Shown here piece by piece: positions 23,861 to 36,085 of a stretch of DNA of 64,000 nt. This DNA comes from Aphrocallistes beatrix. Lineage: Eukaryota > Porifera > Hexactinellida > Sceptrulophora > Aphrocallistidae. A program made the position numbers and the translations under genes. Below the pieces are notes generated by a model that worked only from the letters and a program-made list of their open reading frames with translations, was not told the DNA's origin and did no database searches. How positions within the stretch are numbered: the first letter of the stretch is position 1; every line of letters begins with the position of its first letter. The stretch is from the NCBI GenBank assembly GCA_963281255.1, contig OY725504.1, forward strand, positions 1,364,001 through 1,428,000, written 5' to 3'.

Positions 23861-24190
23861 TAGTGGAATATTTTCTCTCGTGTGCTATTAGATAATGCAG
23901 TAATTTATTATATGTATTGTGTCCGCCAAGCTGGTAATTAGATGTGATAGAGTACATTCATAAGTTATGATAATTCTGTACATCTTGAAGAATTATCTTC
24001 TGTTCATGTTAGTTATATCTTGCTTTCAATTACCTTTATCATAGAAATTACTTAAATACTGTATTATATGTCTTTTTTATTGTCTCATTACTATTTCACT
24101 TTATTGGATCTCAATTTGTACCCTATCATTCTGTTGTAGGTGTTGCTTATATTATATTCATTATGTTTCAATTTATTTCGTTCTTTAATT

Positions 24191-24196
24191 AATAAA
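24191..24196 (+). promoter_or_regulatory. Polyadenylation signal of the myosin gene
   Basis: AATAAA lies 331 bases after the myosin stop codon, in AT-rich sequence where I see no other element, so it probably directs 3' end formation of the myosin transcript. Confidence 0.65.
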
Positions 24197-24274
24197 GAAT
24201 TGACTTATTTAATAATTATAAAATATATTAGAAGCAATATTTATTTAATATCGAATATGTCAAATCATTATGTA

Positions 24275-24832
24275 CAGTCGTTAACAAAAGTTTAAGACCA
24301 CTAGGATTTCAACATGCTCATCTACACGATTGAATTATACTAGTAAATGTTTTATTATTCAATCTGACATTTAAATTCAGCCACTACTGAGTTAAATTAC
24401 ATTAAATTAAATTTTGGAGCAACATAAACCCGTTACTCTTCTTGCAACAATTGGTTCATAGTATCCAGATCTTATTATATGAATTTCTTTGACCTGAAAT
24501 GGATAAAATTATTGCTCAGCGACGTGCAAAGGGACTAAATTAGTACTTTAAACTGATGGAAAAAAGCTGCCATAAAGTGCCGCCCACTTTAGTAGAAGAA
24601 GTAAGAACATTAGGGTGGAAAAAGTATCGAGGGAATAATGCCAGAAACTTTTTGAAATGTTTGTGACACTAACCTCATAAACATTTCGAAAGTAGACATT
24701 ATGATCACTTTTCAATTCTCATTCTCATATTTTTTTACCAATATTAAGTCCGTTTTTAACAACTACTCTGACTCCAAAGGTACCTCTTTTACAGTCAAAT
24801 TTAGGGTGGTCTTGAACTTTTGTTAAATACTG
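24275..24832 (+). mobile_element. Internally deleted Tc1-type element
   Basis: Ends CAGTCGTTAACAAAAGTTTA and ACTTTTGTTAAATACTG are inverted repeats, flanked by TA (24273-24274, 24833-24834). Near 24497 a short frame starts ATGGATAAAATTATTGCTCA and may be the remnant of a transposase N terminus, soon stopped. At 558 bp it is non-autonomous. Confidence 0.75.
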
Positions 24833-24924
24833 TATATTAGCTTGTTTGTATTTAGTATTGCATTTGCTGTATTATTAAATTATTAGTAAACCACAGCTAT
24901 TTAGTATGAATTTTGCATGGTATG

Positions 24925-25318
24925 TATAAGCATAGCCTACTGTATATAAGGTCTCACAGTAACTTGGCGAATTTGGGACTAGGGATGCGGTAGAATATTG
25001 TTGAACCAATACATGAGCTGCCTTAAATCATTAACAAAGCACAATAGAGCTTAGGAATGTATTATCAGCATATATAAATATGGTGTCAAAGTACACATAT
25101 CCGTTGTTAAAATTTAGATTAGTCACCATATGGTTGCGCAATAGGTTATATTTGTGACAAATTTGGTGATTTTCAGAGGTCGTTTAAGGGCACTTCTAAG
25201 TGTTTTTATCATAAAATTTTCCGCATAGAACTGAAATGTCAACGAGTTAATACGAAAAATTTGGTATTTTTTAATGGAATGTTGCTACATTCCAGTATTG
25301 CTATGGAAACGTGTTTTT
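24925..25318. repeat. Repeat family B, half copy
   Basis: Begins with AGCCTACTGTATATAAGG and runs collinear with the left arm of the foldback at 60783-61570 (GACTAGGGATGCGGTAGAA, AAATATGGTGTCAAAGTAC, GGTTTAAGGGCACTTCTAAG with small changes). It ends at TTGCTATGGAAACGTGTTTT, where the next foldback starts. Confidence 0.75.
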
Positions 25319-26050
25319 ATAATTTCAGGATTACTTCATTTCTGAGTTTTCATCCTATATATACACTATTTTGAGTGATACTATCATATCATGCAGTTAA
25401 CCAGCACTTTTTCTGGAATGCAAACTCAACAAAATCCCAGTAACTGCCCACCACAGTATAGCAATGTATTCTTATATACAACTGAATTTAGTTATGGAAA
25501 TATATAAGTATGTCTATATATTTAGTGGTGTAATTTTTGTTGAAGGATTCAGCAAGATTTAGGCTCTGAAAAAATAGATTTATAAAGGAAAACAATTATT
25601 TTTAATATAATATAATTATACTTTAGTTTAATCCTAACTAGGAGTCCTAATTATAATTTAAAACTATTACTTTAAACAATGCAAGTATAAAATTGTGAAT
25701 TTTAAGGGTGAAATTACAATTTTTGCATTGTCATTTTGTGCTGAAGTCAACTATGCACCTTATTTTACTTTCAAAGTTTACTATATCTTGCTGAATCCTT
25801 TAAACAAATACTAAAAAATTACACAACTAAATGATATTTACATGAGTATTTGCATAACTAAATTCAGTAGTATATAATAATACATTGCTATACTGTGATA
25901 GATATTTGCTGGGATTTTGAAAAAATTTCGACAAAAATGAGTTCGCATTCCAGAAAAGGTGCTGTTTAACCGCATGGTGTGGTAGTGTAACTCAAGTTAG
26001 TGTATATATAGGATGAAAACGCGTAAATGAAGCCATCCTGAAATTATAAT
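25319..26050. mobile_element. 730-bp foldback element
   Basis: Starts TATAATTTCAGGATTACTTC and ends GAAGCCATCCTGAAATTATA. Arms of about 260 bp share TTTTCATCCTATATATACAC, GGAATGCAAACTC and GGATTCAGCAAGAT in inverted order. It abuts or is inserted in family B. It encodes no protein. Confidence 0.75.
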
Positions 26051-26780
26051 ACTCTTCCTTAAACATATGTTTAATATATTACACGAAGTTAAAGTTCACT
26101 GCCAATAATTTTGGGATATACTGTAAACAGGGGCGGTCCCAGGGGGTGGGGGAACATCCGGGGCATTTGCTCCGAGTTTGTTCTGCGGCCCCGGATTTCA
26201 TTCGACCACCTAAGCCAAAATGATAGGAAGGTCCCCGGATGTTTTTTCTTTGGACCCGCCTTGCCCCGGTTTGGAAAATTCCTGTGACCACCCCCTGACT
26301 GTAAATGCCCATGCCTGCCAATCTCGGTTGGACCAGCCATATAATACTCAATTAGGTTAATTAAGTTTTAATTTTTGTTGATATTCGTATTCAGCATTAA
26401 AAACATTAAATTTGGAGATTTGAGGGGTCACATGACCATATTCGAGCTGAATATTTTCCTTGACGACGCAGGAATGTGCAACATTCCAATCTCAAACCTC
26501 CTAGTAACCCCATCGAGTGATCCTTGTTTTGCTTCCCTATATTCCACGAGTTCAAATAACATATATCAACACTCTACATGAACAATTAGTAGGATATCCT
26601 GAATGCGGAATTGTCCGAATTATTCAGGCGCCCCCAAAATATTTAAGCTTGCATAAAAAAATAGCCCAAACATGCCAAAGTAGCATGGGCTTAATTTTGG
26701 CCAAAGGGACCCCAAAAAACTCAAAACCACCAAAAAAGTTCATACTTCTCAAATTTCTCGGTTGGCCCCCAGTGGTCCTG
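26051..26780. other. Non-coding mixture with a GC-rich block
   Basis: A G/C-rich block at about 26128-26345 (GGGGCGGTCCCAGGGGGTGG at its start) resembles the interiors of small hAT-like elements in this window, but I found no matching end or target duplication. The remaining short frames show no domain. Confidence 0.35.
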
Positions 26781-26782
26781 GA

Positions 26783-27090
26783 CTATAAAGTCTGCTTAAC
26801 AGACTGGATACTAAGCTCCGCTTGCCCGCTGTTATTGGTCCCCTGCACGTATTGTATTTCGTAATCCAGACCCTCTAACTCCTGGATCCAGCGCGCAAAC
26901 TTGCATCTAGGGTCCCGCTGCTCGTAGGCTATAGTTCTGTCAGAGACCTCGGGCTTCCCTTTTTCTGCGTCACCGGACGTATCTGACAAAGCAGCCACCT
27001 TGACAATCCGCTCGAAGTCGCGGCATCCCATGTCCAGTGCGTGACCGCGATCATTCAATTCGCGTTTTATATCCATAAGTAGCCAACGCT
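26783..27090 (-). pseudogene. Ty3/gypsy polyprotein fragment (end of RNase H)
   Basis: The frame contains YEQRDPRCKFARWIQELEGL, then DYEIQYVQGTNNSGQAELS. This is the end of the RNase H domain of gypsy elements (KLARWALxLQ, then YxIxYxPGxxNxxADALS). Asp in the ADALS position is Glu. No reverse transcriptase (RT) or integrase adjoins on the same strand, so it is an isolated scrap; the integrase relic that follows is on the other strand and of another type. Confidence 0.75.
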
Positions 27091-27184
27091 CTCTAAGTCA
27101 CCATCAACTTCCAAAACCGTACCTTTGATCTTGGCTTCTACGGTCACGAGGGAGCTGAGCTGAGATGCACTAGCGAGACTACGA

Positions 27185-28992
27185 ATTTGAAGTCCAGCCC
27201 AGTCTCAGCCGCCAAACGTTTCGCCGTAAAGAAGAAGTGGTCTATGGAATCTCTCGGTTGCCAGAAATTAAAAAAGTTCTAGGTGCATTGATGAGGGAAA
27301 ATAACGACTCTTGTTGGGTGAAATATGTCTCTCTTGCTCAACATTCCATAAATACAAGTCCGCACTCTACTCTCGGAAATAAATCTCCCTACAGTGTGCT
27401 GTTTGGAAGAGAGGCAACAGGAAGTCTTGATGAATTCGGAATTCCTGATAATATTTCTAAGGACATAACCACAGAAGAAGATTTGAACATGTGAGTTATA
27501 TTATGTTAAATTAAGTCACTGTAAAATTATATGTTCTAAACAAATTTAACTTGAAAATTGGGATGGACAGAGATGATAAACAATTTATTTGTCATGTGTT
27601 TGAATGCAGGAGGTTATCTTATAAACTATATGTAGTATGATAATAACTAATAGGAGATTCATATTTAATCGGGTTGCCATTGTGAACAAATATATGCTAG
27701 CTTAATATTTACAATTTCCTATGAGCAAACTATATTTTCCCGTATTTTAACACCTTTAGTAGCTAGACTATAATTGATTTTAGCTTAGAGAAATAAAATA
27801 GTCAGTAGTTAGCAATATAAGAAAGTTTCAATTATGAATATTGTCATCTTTTGATAGAGGTCTTGAACAAGACAGATAATTCAATGACGATTACTCTGAT
27901 ATCGGATCGACCAACATCACACCTGCGGGGAGTCTTACTGATCTGTCTATTCCTTCTCTTAATGTTGAGGGTCCAGAGGTCTTTTCAGATTTTGGATTGG
28001 AAGATTCCTATACCAGGGAGATTATGCATAAATGACTATAGTAACGTCTTAACAGAGCATTGCAATTCCCTACCTTTTCTCTCAGCTCCAATTGATGCAA
28101 GATCATCAATTATTGTCGATGCAGTTCTCCGGTAGAAAGCCTCCAACTATCTCCAGGTCATAATCCAGTGTCTCCAGATCTGGAATGTTCACTTCAACAA
28201 CGACCGTTTAACACCTCACTACCAGCTGATCCATCTTCTCCACGTCCTTCATACTCGTACATTCCAACATAATCGCACCATTTAGAGATAGGTGGTCTGC
28301 GATGTATAGTTTGTGAAGGGGAATGCACGGGTGCTCACAGGTGTCCAGGTTGTCACAGGGCAATCCATACAATTTGTGGACAGACTGTTGATGACATGGA
28401 AGGTTATGGTTGTGGTGCATCTCGTGTTGGCTGGACTATAGGGCTGATGGTGTTCGGCAAGGGAGGTTAGCAGCTAAGAGGGGACAAGAAAAACAGATCC
28501 AACGAATGATAAACCAGTCCAGCAAAAAGATTAAGTTGGTTGGTGTTGGGCAAAATGTTCTTATCCCTATCCCTCAGGTTGATAGAAGATCACCATTCGA
28601 TCCCCAAAATATCCCGGGAGTTATAATGCAAAGGCTAGAAGATATGTACCAAATCGGAACTGCTGTCGGGATACTTGATCATCTCTATACCTCAAACCAA
28701 TTTGAACCATCTCTTTCCTACTTTTTATCCCCTGAAGATGTCCCAGACAAACGAATAACCCTACGTGAATCCATATTGCATTCTTTCCTTTGGTAAGAAC
28801 AAACTACAATGCAATTGCACATCAGGATGCAATTCAAACAGATGCAAATGCAGACGTTCACACAACACCTGTAACTCTAAATACCACAAAACACAAAATC
28901 TACAAAACACAAAGCCTAGTTTTCCAGGCCAACGCGTTTGGCCTGAAAACGCATTTGACCTGCAACATACATACATAAATTATTTTTATTGA
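27185..28992 (+). pseudogene. KRBA2/SCAND3-like (Ginger-related) integrase gene relic
   Basis: 27237-27494 is the end of a retroviral-type integrase core (LPEIKKVLGALMRENNDSCW, HSINTSPHSTLGNKSPYSVL, FGRE). About 28280-28400 encodes a Cys/His finger (CIVCEGECTGAHRCPGCHRA, then HTICG). 28450-28796 encodes the conserved VGVGQNVLIPIPQVDR and FDPQNIPGVI block, then YQIGTAVGILDHLYTSNQF, and a frameshift leads into CNCTSGCNSNRCKCRRS, a Cys-rich terminal motif. This order is that of KRBA2-like proteins, domesticated or mobile integrases related to Ginger elements. A GTGAGT donor at 27491 and an acceptor near 27857 suggest an intron. Frames do not join cleanly and the catalytic N-terminal part is absent. 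Confidence 0.75.
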
Positions 28993-29542
28993 TAAGATTT
29001 CTTGCTTGACAGTTATTGTTATTTGTGGCAGTGAAGTTGACGCTTCATAGAAATTGAAACCATTTTGTTTTTCTAGTATGTATTTCTTAATAAATAGTTA
29101 ATAAATTATAAAACCCAAATAAACAGAATTACAAATGTCATTCTTAATATTCTTGACAGTTATGGCAATACCAATTGGATTATAATTTCTTTGTGATCGT
29201 TATTACATTGATAATCTTCATCGTGTTTGTCTGTTGTGCTTCAATCGAACTTCATCCAGAGGGATACCGAAAGAATCTGTTCGCCAACCGCTTACTCAGC
29301 TTGTGATAAATAGAGCACTTAATATGACCAAATTGACTTCATGTTAGAGCTCGCCAACACAACTAAGCCAAAGGTACTTCGCCGTCTGTGGAAATTTGTA
29401 GTAAATGTGGAATGCATTTGGACAATTACGTCCTTAAATTTTGTTCTAGCGTTTTCAAATATCCCCAGAGCTCCGCAATCGCTGGAAACTATTTCCAGAA
29501 AGAGTAGAAGCCCGAGGATACACGAGTGATGTATCTGTTAAC
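28993..29542. other. Non-coding spacer
   Basis: AT-rich DNA between the integrase relic and the next miniature element. The open frame at 29341-29529 has no recognisable domain. Confidence 0.35.
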
Positions 29543-30104
29543 TAGTGCTGCTAACTGAAACTGAAATTCAACTAAAACTGAAATCCAACTGAAATAGTTT
29601 TTTATCCTTTTTTTACTGAAACTGAAATATGCTGTTATTGTCAACTGAAACTGAAACTGAAATGTATTATTATTGTCAACTGAAACTGAAAATATATAAC
29701 ATAACAAATAAGATTACTAGGATGGTCCTAGTAATTGCCATGCTAAATATGCTATTACAACTACTACATCAAATCTAACAAATTATGATTAGAGTGTGAT
29801 CTAGAATGATAGTATGTATTCAGTGCCAGCACTACCGGTGGTGTTCTAGGTTTCTGGATACACACCGCCTCCCAATTTATATAATTGTACAGTATATCTC
29901 TCCCTACATGGACACCCACTTTCAGACAAATCCCTCGTAAGACACGCAGTCATGTAAAAATTGGCGCTGCCCATGGTATTCTTTTACAACAAAATGATTT
30001 GATATTTTATGAGGAATTTGTGGGGAAAGCCGCACAAGGAGACCCTGGTCTTCAACTGAAACTGAAACTGAAACTGAAATGATCGATTTTAATTTTAGTT
30101 AGCA
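29543..30104. mobile_element. hAT-like element built of ACTGAA units
   Basis: Ends TAGTGCTGCTAACT and AGTTAGCAGCACTA are perfect inverted repeats. Flanks CTGTTAAC and TTGTTAAT match at 6 of 8 positions. The left end carries many AACTGAAACTGAAAT units up to about 29695; four ACTGAA units also precede the right end (30055-30075). Confidence 0.75.
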
Positions 30105-30439
30105 GCACTATTGTTAATTAATTAATGACATTAAAAAAAATTTGCAACTAGAAATAAAGGATGTTTCATGCTCTATTATAATCCTCCAATTGGTCTGAAT
30201 CATCCTTATGATTCGAACAATTGACTAGCAATAACTACAGTTGGCTACGGAGGTAGAGGCGCCAATTAAGGAATACTTACGTAAATGGAATTTGTTAGTT
30301 TCCACTTATTTGTGTTTGCAGAAACTCACTCCCATAAAAGGATTCCCTAAGTGTCTCTCTATAGTTAGTAACTTACAAAGCGGGCCAAAAATATTTATGT
30401 GGGCTTATTGCGGGCTGGGTTAACTTAAAATTGCGGGCC

Positions 30440-31660
30440 GCGGTTACAAATTTCGGCCCGCGTGCAACTCTGGAGGCGCTGCACTTAAGCAGGTGAGTAT
30501 TGAAGCAGCAAGAGATTTGCAGAGGTTAGGTCATCTTTGTCTTTGATTTCCTGAAGATGTCAGTGAATATTATATCAATGCATCCTAATAGCCTATATAC
30601 ACCGACTCCAAATAGCGTACTTTCAAACTTTGTCGTTGCAATGGGAAATGCACCGGAGAATTATCATAATTTGAGGGAACTGTTTACTTATTCATCTATT
30701 CGCAAACTATTTGAAATTGATAATCCTATACTGATAGCTTGCGATTTTAAAGTAGCGGCTTTACTCGTAGATATTCAACAAGCATCGAGCTACTACCCTT
30801 GTCCATTCTGTTTATGGAGCAATGGTTTACCTTGTACAGGCATACCAGACAAAGCTAGGAAACACCAGGATCTTAGCTAGAAAACGCAATAACGTCATTA
30901 ATGAGTCAATCATTTCAAAAATAGCACTCGCTCCATTGCATTCTTCTTGGTTTTGTAAACAGATTATACAATTAAGCAAGACCAAGTGACGATGCATCTA
31001 GTAGACGGAATTGTCAGCTTTACAAGCATTATTGCTCAGCGCTTTGTCGATATAAAGTATGCCGATCTGAATATTGGAATACTACTCTGGAGAGTAATTC
31101 CTGTTCGACACTTTTGGATTATTTGGATGATATACAATTTGCTGATAGCTCTGTTAAAGACATTGAAAACCTTGAAACAAAATAAAGGATAATTGCCTAG
31201 GTAAGGCAAGGAAAACAGGATGGCGTGAAAGTATAAAAGCGTTTAGAGAAGCTTGGCGTGATGCAAATTTACCATATTAACTAAAATCTCATATTCTATC
31301 TGATCTCTACGAAGAATATTTCAATCGTTTTGAAGGTATACCAGATGCCGGTGCAGCAATTAGTTCAGAACAGAGTGGAGAAATGCTTCATTCATGAATA
31401 CAACAAGTATGGAATCTTCGATTTAAGACAAGAGAAAATCTTTTATATCCTCAGCGTCTTGTAGATTGTATAGTGACTCACAACTACAGCTTGTATTGGG
31501 ATAAAGTCACTAGATCACAAACAAAAGTAGAATTGAGTGATAAAAAGGAAGGCGAAATGATGAGAATAGTGATGACGAGGAAAGATTAGTGTCTCATAAT
31601 TGGGAAACTGATTCTGAAAGCACTAATTCAGATTAAGAAAGGTGATTCCATGCTCCATTC
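30440..31660 (+). pseudogene. Decayed member of an uncharacterised repeat-encoded protein family
   Basis: The longest frame (30557-30880) contains CDFKVAALLVDIQQASSYYP followed by CPFCLW. Later frames show KRNNVINESIISKIALAPLH and, near 31230-31390, WRESIKAFREAWRDANLPY and SDLYEEYFNRFEG. From memory, this order (a CPxCxW core, then a PLH motif, then an LKxHxLxxH-like block) resembles a large uncharacterised family common in aphid and cnidarian genomes and thought to belong to DNA transposons. I cannot name it. Frameshifts and stops show that it is dead. Confidence 0.4.
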
Positions 31661-32492
31661 ATCTACTGAGATAATTAAGTTATGTAACTAGTTGTATACA
31701 TCAATGTACGTGTATAATATATTAGATTTATGGTGTTCATTGATATTTAAAAAATGATATACAAATTGAAGTAGGCGAAATATTTTTATGGAGTTTATGT
31801 TCACTTCTATAGTGCAAAATCTTTTAAGTTTTACTCGGAATCTAAACCTTAAAAAAAATCTTCAAAAATATTAATTTTAAATCCACAATGTTCATAATAT
31901 ACATCGCTATAATATTTAATTTAGGTTTAGCATAATGAAGAGGATAATATAACATTTTTGGAGAAATAGAATTTATTTAGTGTATGGGGGATGATGTCCG
32001 GACATGATAAGTCCTTAGTTTATATGATCTATAAATAATGAAAAATATTTGTCTCAGGTTCTAAACTGATACTGTTTATTCTAAGGGCTTGGGTAAAACG
32101 CATAATACAAAACCCTACATTTTAACAAGATTTATCGATGTTTCATCTTTAATTATCATTTAGTGTGACATAAACCTGTATAATCTGGTCATTATAAAGC
32201 GAATTTAATTGACTCACACTATACTAAATGTGGAAAGAATGCGACGGACAGATTACAGTTTGCGAGTAGAATGCAATATGGAACGAAGAAAATCGAATTT
32301 CTGTAAAATCCTGACGTCAACAGATCAAATCAAAAACGGATTCCGACACTACTGTTACGCAAACACTTTAAACGTTAGTAAATAGAGTGGAGTGTTGGAT
32401 TATATATTTAGAACAACAACTTAAGTCGTGAGCATACACTATACACGCCTGTCTTATGTTGAAACTAATGTAGACATATAACGAATGGTTAC
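31661..32492. other. Non-coding spacer before the gypsy element
   Basis: AT-rich, no gene seen. The minus-strand gypsy element should have its 3' long terminal repeat about here; CTGTTACGCAAAC near 32346 would suit an LTR end, but I found no second copy to prove it. Confidence 0.35.
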
Positions 32493-33028
32493 CTAACAAT
32501 CTAATGACAAAGCAGTCGCTAATGGAAACAAGGTATCGCTATTACTCAACACCACCCGGCCCACTAATAGATGGGAGGTCATCTTTGTCTTTCCTGTGCC
32601 GTTACACGGGGCACGCTCTCCGTAGAATTCACGGGGCTTCCGGTTCCTGAGCGGGTACCGTCGTGACTCCGTCTCTCCCTCGGGTTCTCTCACGTCCTGT
32701 GGGGTACATATCTTGGACTGTAAAGATTCAGCTGGCTGATCAGCTCTAGTGACGGACTCTCCTTGTCCTACCTTACCCATTCCCTTCTGTTCTCCCCTTT
32801 CCCCCGTGTCTTGGAGCTCTGCTGTCTGGTTAGCAGTTTGATTTGGCCAAACTTCTCTGTCCCAGGTGTGTCCCGTGATCGCACTGCTACCGAAAGGCTT
32901 GCATCTATTGAGATGTACTCATTTATCTTTCCCTGTAGCAGATACCTTGACATCAACTCCCTTTCTTTGAATAACGGTGAATGGTCCCTCGTATTTGGGG
33001 TCTAGGGCGTCTCGCACTTCCTTCCTAA

Positions 33029-34083
33029 CTAAGACCGTATCGCCCGCTTAACACAAAAGTCTTTCTTCTTTTGGTCGTAGCGCAATTTTGTCAATTCTGC
33101 GCTACTTTCTTGGTTCCTCCGTGCGCTCTCCGATAATTCCCGTTGGATACTGTTGCTCAAACCCCAGTACTCGTCCGGGGTCATCTCACCCTCGTTACCT
33201 TCTATATTTGATCGAATGTCCATCGGCGATCTAGGCTGCCTCTCAAATGTTAACATTTGGGGCGATATCTTAGTCGCTGAATTCGTAACTCCATTACATA
33301 GGAAACTGACTTCCGTAAGCAGGGTAGGCCACGACCCTTTATCCATCCTACGTTCCATGAGTAAACACCGGATGGCCTGCTTGACAGACCCAATATTCCT
33401 CTCGGCGACCCCGTCTGACTGAGGGTGGTACGCTGTCGTATGCCGCTTTTCAATCCCTAGCTTCTTGCAGATGCCACATCCTGTCCGTCTACGTTCCTGC
33501 CTTGGTCTGTTAATAGAACTTTGGGCACACCGTGGCCTCTGTATACCCATGACTCCAAAAAGGCACTCACCACCGATCTGGCCGTCTGATCCCGGAGGGT
33601 AGTTAGCTCGATGTCCTCGAAAAGAGATCCACGATGAGAAGGAAATACCGATACTCTCCGTCCCCCCAGGGTAGTGTTGCCACATCCATGGCCACCGCGA
33701 CACCTGGTAACCAATTCTCTTCAGCAAACCTTTGCATCGGTTGCTCTGGAAGGTTTTTGGCATATGAGACAATCGCGACAGAAAGATTTAACGTCTTGTG
33801 CTATCTTCACCCAAAAGTAGGATCTTTTCATCAATCGCATCATGCGATGCTGCCCGAAGTGCGACTCCTTATGGGTCCTTCTAATCGCTTCCACTCTCAG
33901 TGACCTGGGAATGACGAGCCTTTCGTCGAAATACATTGTGCCGTCCCTGAGGCCCAGGCGCTCCGCCACTTTCTTTAACTGTCCCCTGACGACTCTTCTG
34001 AGTTCCATCAGCTGTCTCGAAGCGTCTTGTATCACTTCATCTTTCTTCTTCTCTGATTTTATTTTCGCAATCCAATTACTCAA
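33029..34083 (-). pseudogene. gypsy integrase
   Basis: 34083-33721 contains the HHCC zinc-binding N-terminal region (HKESHFGQHRMMRLMKRSYF, then CRDCLIC). The core follows in shifted frames: VLLTDQGRN (33714-33457 frame) supplies one catalytic Asp, and TAYHPQSDGVAERNIGSVKQ (33772-33029 frame) the Glu region. The C-terminal part includes MLTFERQPRSPMD. Further basic residues (32780-32493) may be the tail end. Confidence 0.85.
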
Positions 34084-34271
34084 ATCCTATGTCCCTTGAT
34101 ACAACACTGTCCTCACCATCCTGGTTGGCGATCCCGCAAGCCCATCCCGCTATGCAGTCCACCCATGACTCGTCGTCGTCCAGCGAATAAATATTGTCCT
34201 CGAACCGCTCCTCGCATTCCACCTGGGCATCCGGAACCGGATTGGGATGTCTACTAAGATAGTCAGGGAGC

Positions 34272-35715
34272 TTATTCTGGCCCGGGGCGAAACTTGATTT
34301 CGTATGGGAACTCATCCAGCTCCATCAACCAGCGTGCATAGGTGTGCCGAGGATCTCGCTGGCTTCTTAGCCAACTCAACGGGTTGTGGTCGGTTATCAG
34401 GTGGACCTTGCCAGCCCCCCTGAGATACAGCTCCCACTTCCTTGTGGCCGCCACTAAAGCCCAGGCCTCGAGCTGCCTGCTGAGTAGTTTTTCTGGGAAT
34501 CGCTGAGTGCTGAGGAGAAGTAGCTGATGGGCTGTAGCCTGTAGTACACCTGTCTGATCGTCTTTCTGAGACAATACGGCTGATATTCCAGTCCCACTCG
34601 CATCCGTTTCCACGTACATTTCCTCACCCCACTTCGGGAAGCTCAGTTTCACCGGTTGTTCAATCAGTTTATGTATCAAGGTGTTGAAAGCCGACTCGCA
34701 ATCCCCGTTCCATGTGATGGTATCCCCTTCCGAGTTAACGAGTATAAGGGCAGCGCGATTTGGGCCATTCGAGGTATGTAGCATCTGTAATAATTGATAC
34801 TCCCCAGGAATCGTTGTAGCTCCTTAAGAGATGTCGGACGAGGGAAGTGCAGCATAGAATCTGCGTACGACTGGAGGGGGGTCCTTCCCTCGGTGGCTAT
34901 ATGATGACCTAGGAAATCAACCTCTGCGAACCCAAATTGGTATTTTTCGAGTCGAAGCTGGATCTTCGCTTCCCTAAGCCTTTAAACACTGATTCGATAT
35001 CCTGTAGATGCTCCTCAAAAGACTCAGAATATATTAGGCAGTCGTCCACAAATGATTCAACACGTTCTAGCCCAGCCAGGGTCTGGTCCATGAGCCGTTG
35101 GTATGTTGCCTGCGAGTTGCAGAGGCCAAATGGCATCACCAACATTTCGTATTGGCCTCGCGGCGTATAAAACGCCGTCTTCTCTATGTCAGATATGTGA
35201 ACGGGAACGCACCAATATGCGGAGGCAACATCTAATTTAGTGAAGAGCTTGGCTACTCTTAGCTTATCCAAAATATGCTGGGGGTTCGGCAGACTGTAAG
35301 CATCTTTCTTCGTGACGTCATTAAGTTGACGGTAATCAATCGCGAATCGAAAGGATCCGTCTCGTTTTTTCACCAAGACAACTTTACTTGCCCAAGGTGA
35401 TTTTGACGCACGACAAATCCCATTCTTTATCATTTCCTTCACCTGCCGCTCAATTTCTCGCTCCCATCCCGGGAGAAATTTCCTCGGTCTTTGTTTTATA
35501 GGTGGGCTTCGTCCAGTGTTTATATAATGGTTCTCTTTCACCGTTGTTTCGGGGCGCTTCGGATCTCCTGCAAATCTGTCCTTGAACCTTTGGCAGAGGT
35601 GCTCGAGCTTGCTTTTCTCCCCATACCCCAGCTTTTCATTGATTTCTAGGCTGTCGGACCTGACCGCAACAGGTGCTAGCTGCTCTTCCCGAATAGCTGT
35701 CTGTGCTCTGAACAA
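34272..35715 (-). pseudogene. gypsy reverse transcriptase and RNase H
   Basis: 35715-34909 is the RT: VVLVKKRDGSFRFAIDYRQL, then KLDVASAYW, then MPFGLCNSQATYQRLMD. The catalytic YxDD box reads FVDD, a variant seen in active elements. The second frame (34784-34272) is the RNase H: YVETDASGTGISAVLSQ, then LEAWALVAATRKWELYL and LITDHNPLSWL. A frameshift lies between the frames (about 34790-34910). Confidence 0.88.
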
Positions 35716-36085
35716 TGGTGTGCCACCGGTTACGGCTGCCTTGATAGGGACCCAGGCCGAACCTACGAATACTCTCGTTCTTCCAATCGAACGTAACGCT
35801 CCCGAATCGGTTAAGAAACTCGCGGCCGAGCAGAAGCGTTGGCTCCTCGCTGTCTATTACCTTCACTCGCGTTAGCACTGGCTCCACTGCAGCCCCTGGG
35901 ACTTGGATCGTTACATCTACATGGCCCTGTACTCGTACTGCGCTCTTGCCTAGTCCTAAGACCCTACTTGGACTGGTCACCATTCTGCTCACTAGACCCA
36001 ATCCGCACAACGTCCCTCTGTCGATGACCGAAGGTTTGGCACCTGTATCCAAAAGGGCTGCGACCCGTTTTCCTTCAATATTCAC
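35636..36085 (-). pseudogene. gypsy aspartic protease
   Basis: The frame has ALLDTGAKPSVI, the DTG active site of retroelement proteases, and TLLLGREFLNRFG near the end of the fold, matching the usual hydrophobic-LLGxDxL segment. It overlaps the zinc-knuckle frame by 11 bases in another frame, so a frameshift separates it from Gag. Confidence 0.82.

Noticed and set aside
31661-32492. A 3' LTR for the gypsy element
   Set aside because: CTGTTACGCAAAC looks like an LTR end, but no matching second LTR exists near 36900, so it stays unproven.
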